Source: Ridgeia piscesae
Taxonomy: Eukaryota; Annelida; Polychaeta; Sabellida; Siboglinidae
Assembly: GCA_025642075.2 (NCBI GenBank)
Contig: JAODUO010001190.1
Span: forward strand, 61,001-125,000
Reading direction: 5' to 3'
DNA: 64,000 nucleotides
Shown here: in pieces, positions 63,143 through 64,000 of the stretch
Numbering within the stretch: position 1 is the stretch's first letter
Layout: every line of letters starts with the position of its first letter
Program-made: the position numbers and the translations under genes
Notes under the pieces: model-generated
The model's database searches: none
What the model was told of the DNA's origin: nothing
Seen by the model: the letters and a program-made list of their open reading frames with translations, nothing else

Positions 63143-63535
63143 CTTTACTTTAACTTTAACTTTAACTTTAACTTTAACTTTAACTTTAACTTTAACTTTA
63201 ACTTTAACTTTAACTTTAACTTTAACTTTAACTTTAACTTTAACTTTAACTTTAACTTTAACTTTTACTTTTACTTTAACTTTAACTTTAACTTTAACTT
63301 TAACTTTAACTTTAACTTTAACTTTAACTTTAACTTTAACTTTAACTTTAACTTTAACTTTAACTTTAACTTTAACTTTAACTTTAACTTTAACTTTAAC
63401 TTTAACTTTAACTTTAACCTTAACTTAACCTTAACCTTAACCTTAACCTTAACCTAACCTAACCTTAACCTTAACCTTAACCTTAACCTTAACCTTAACC
63501 TTAACCTTAACCTTAACCTTAACCTTAACCTAAAC
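63143..63535. repeat. (CTTTAA)n passing into (CCTTAA)n
   Basis: About 46 CTTTAA units (63,143-63,418), one CTTTTA interruption near 63,262, then about 19 CCTTAA units with several CCTAA units (63,440-63,465). Read on the minus strand, TTAAAG changes to TTAAGG. Confidence 0.95.
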
Positions 63536-63725
63536 ACGAGACGAGACGAGACGAGACGAGACGAGACGAGACGAGACGAGACGAGACGAGACGAGACGAG
63601 ACGAGACGAGACGAGACGAGACGAGACGAGACGAGACGAGACGAGACGAGACGAGACGAGACGAGACGAGACGAGACGAGACGAGACGAGACGAGACGAG
63701 ACGAGACGAGACGAGACGAGACGAG
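63536..63725. repeat. (ACGAG)38 pentanucleotide
   Basis: 190 bp of perfect ACGAG directly joined to the hexamer array. The Leu-Val-Ser-Ser-Arg frame is an artefact. Confidence 0.97.
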
Positions 63726-63807
63726 ACGCATTTTGTTCACGTTGGTTGCCAATGTCTTTCGAAAGAGATACTATAAGCGACACGCAGACAGGCACCAATA
63801 AAAAAAG

Positions 63808-63809
<2 letters not shown>

Positions 63810-63889
<80 letters not shown>

Positions 63890-63936
63890 ATATATATATA
63901 TACATATATATATATATAATATATATATATATATAA

Positions 63937-64000
<64 letters not shown>
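63810..64000. repeat. (AT)n tract running off the window
   Basis: AT repeats with aca, ataat and aaat interruptions at 63,885-63,945, continuing to the last base. Confidence 0.95.

Noticed and set aside
63075..63798. Leu-Thr, Phe-Asn and Leu-Val-Ser-Ser-Arg repeat proteins
   Set aside because: Simple hexamer and pentamer arrays are open in most frames by period alone. No start context or unique domain.

Overview
The window is animal nuclear DNA, most likely from a marine invertebrate, and I favour a mollusc or another lophotrochozoan. Visible coding sequence is in short exons with GT/AG junctions. Gene density is low, composition is AT-rich, and there are many (AT)n runs. Minisatellites, tandemly duplicated blocks and fragments of non-LTR, LTR and DNA transposons fill much of the space. 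There are no operons, ribosome binding sites or CRISPR arrays. The taxonomic call is inference from these features, not a database match.

Two host genes can be supported. (1) On the minus strand at 25,674-27,864 there are four consecutive exons of an SLC38A7/SNAT7-like amino acid transporter (start codon, first membrane segments, the IIGDQ motif region). Splice phases agree across all junctions, but the 3' half of the gene is not visible here. (2) On the plus strand at 40,733-44,278 there is a complete three-exon kelch-like gene (BTB-BACK-six-blade kelch, 603 aa), closest by memory to the KLHL26/KLHL9/13 group. A CpG-rich block at about 55,243-55,970 with a TATA box and a strong 5' splice site may be the first exon of a third gene.

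Layout. 1-1,208: broken transposase-like gene. 2,366-4,327: small non-autonomous LTR retrotransposon with both LTRs and a tRNA-Leu-type primer binding site. 3,968-11,310: about 2.6 kb tandem unit, three copies, with the breakpoint inside the LTR. 11,930-14,400: a 100-bp satellite, a long hairpin and a 94-bp satellite rich in CGTCA motifs. 14,606-15,310: retroelement-type ORF containing an in-frame (TA)n tract. 18,231-24,226: a second large tandem duplication carrying a 48-bp in-frame minisatellite. 24,550-25,020: retroelement gag zinc-knuckle remnant. 25,674-27,864: the transporter exons, with a 46-bp minisatellite made of copies of one exon/intron boundary. 32-35 kb: (AT)n, 60-bp and 36-40-bp tandem repeats. 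36,549-39,452: hAT-like element enclosing a reversed CR1/L2-type LINE with a 2A-like motif. 40.3-44.3 kb: kelch-like gene. 46.7-52.7 kb: three more LINE ends and a long perfect palindrome. 53-64 kb: mostly unassigned DNA with triplet repeats, DR0 nuclear-receptor motifs, and a terminal cluster of telomere-like hexamers and pentamers.

The most unusual signal is the 46-bp array at 26,105-26,550. It repeats the end of a transporter exon together with its 5' splice site, nine extra times, at the head of the following intron. Most other oddities reflect repeat birth (tandem duplication, foldbacks, nested insertions) rather than a multi-gene system.
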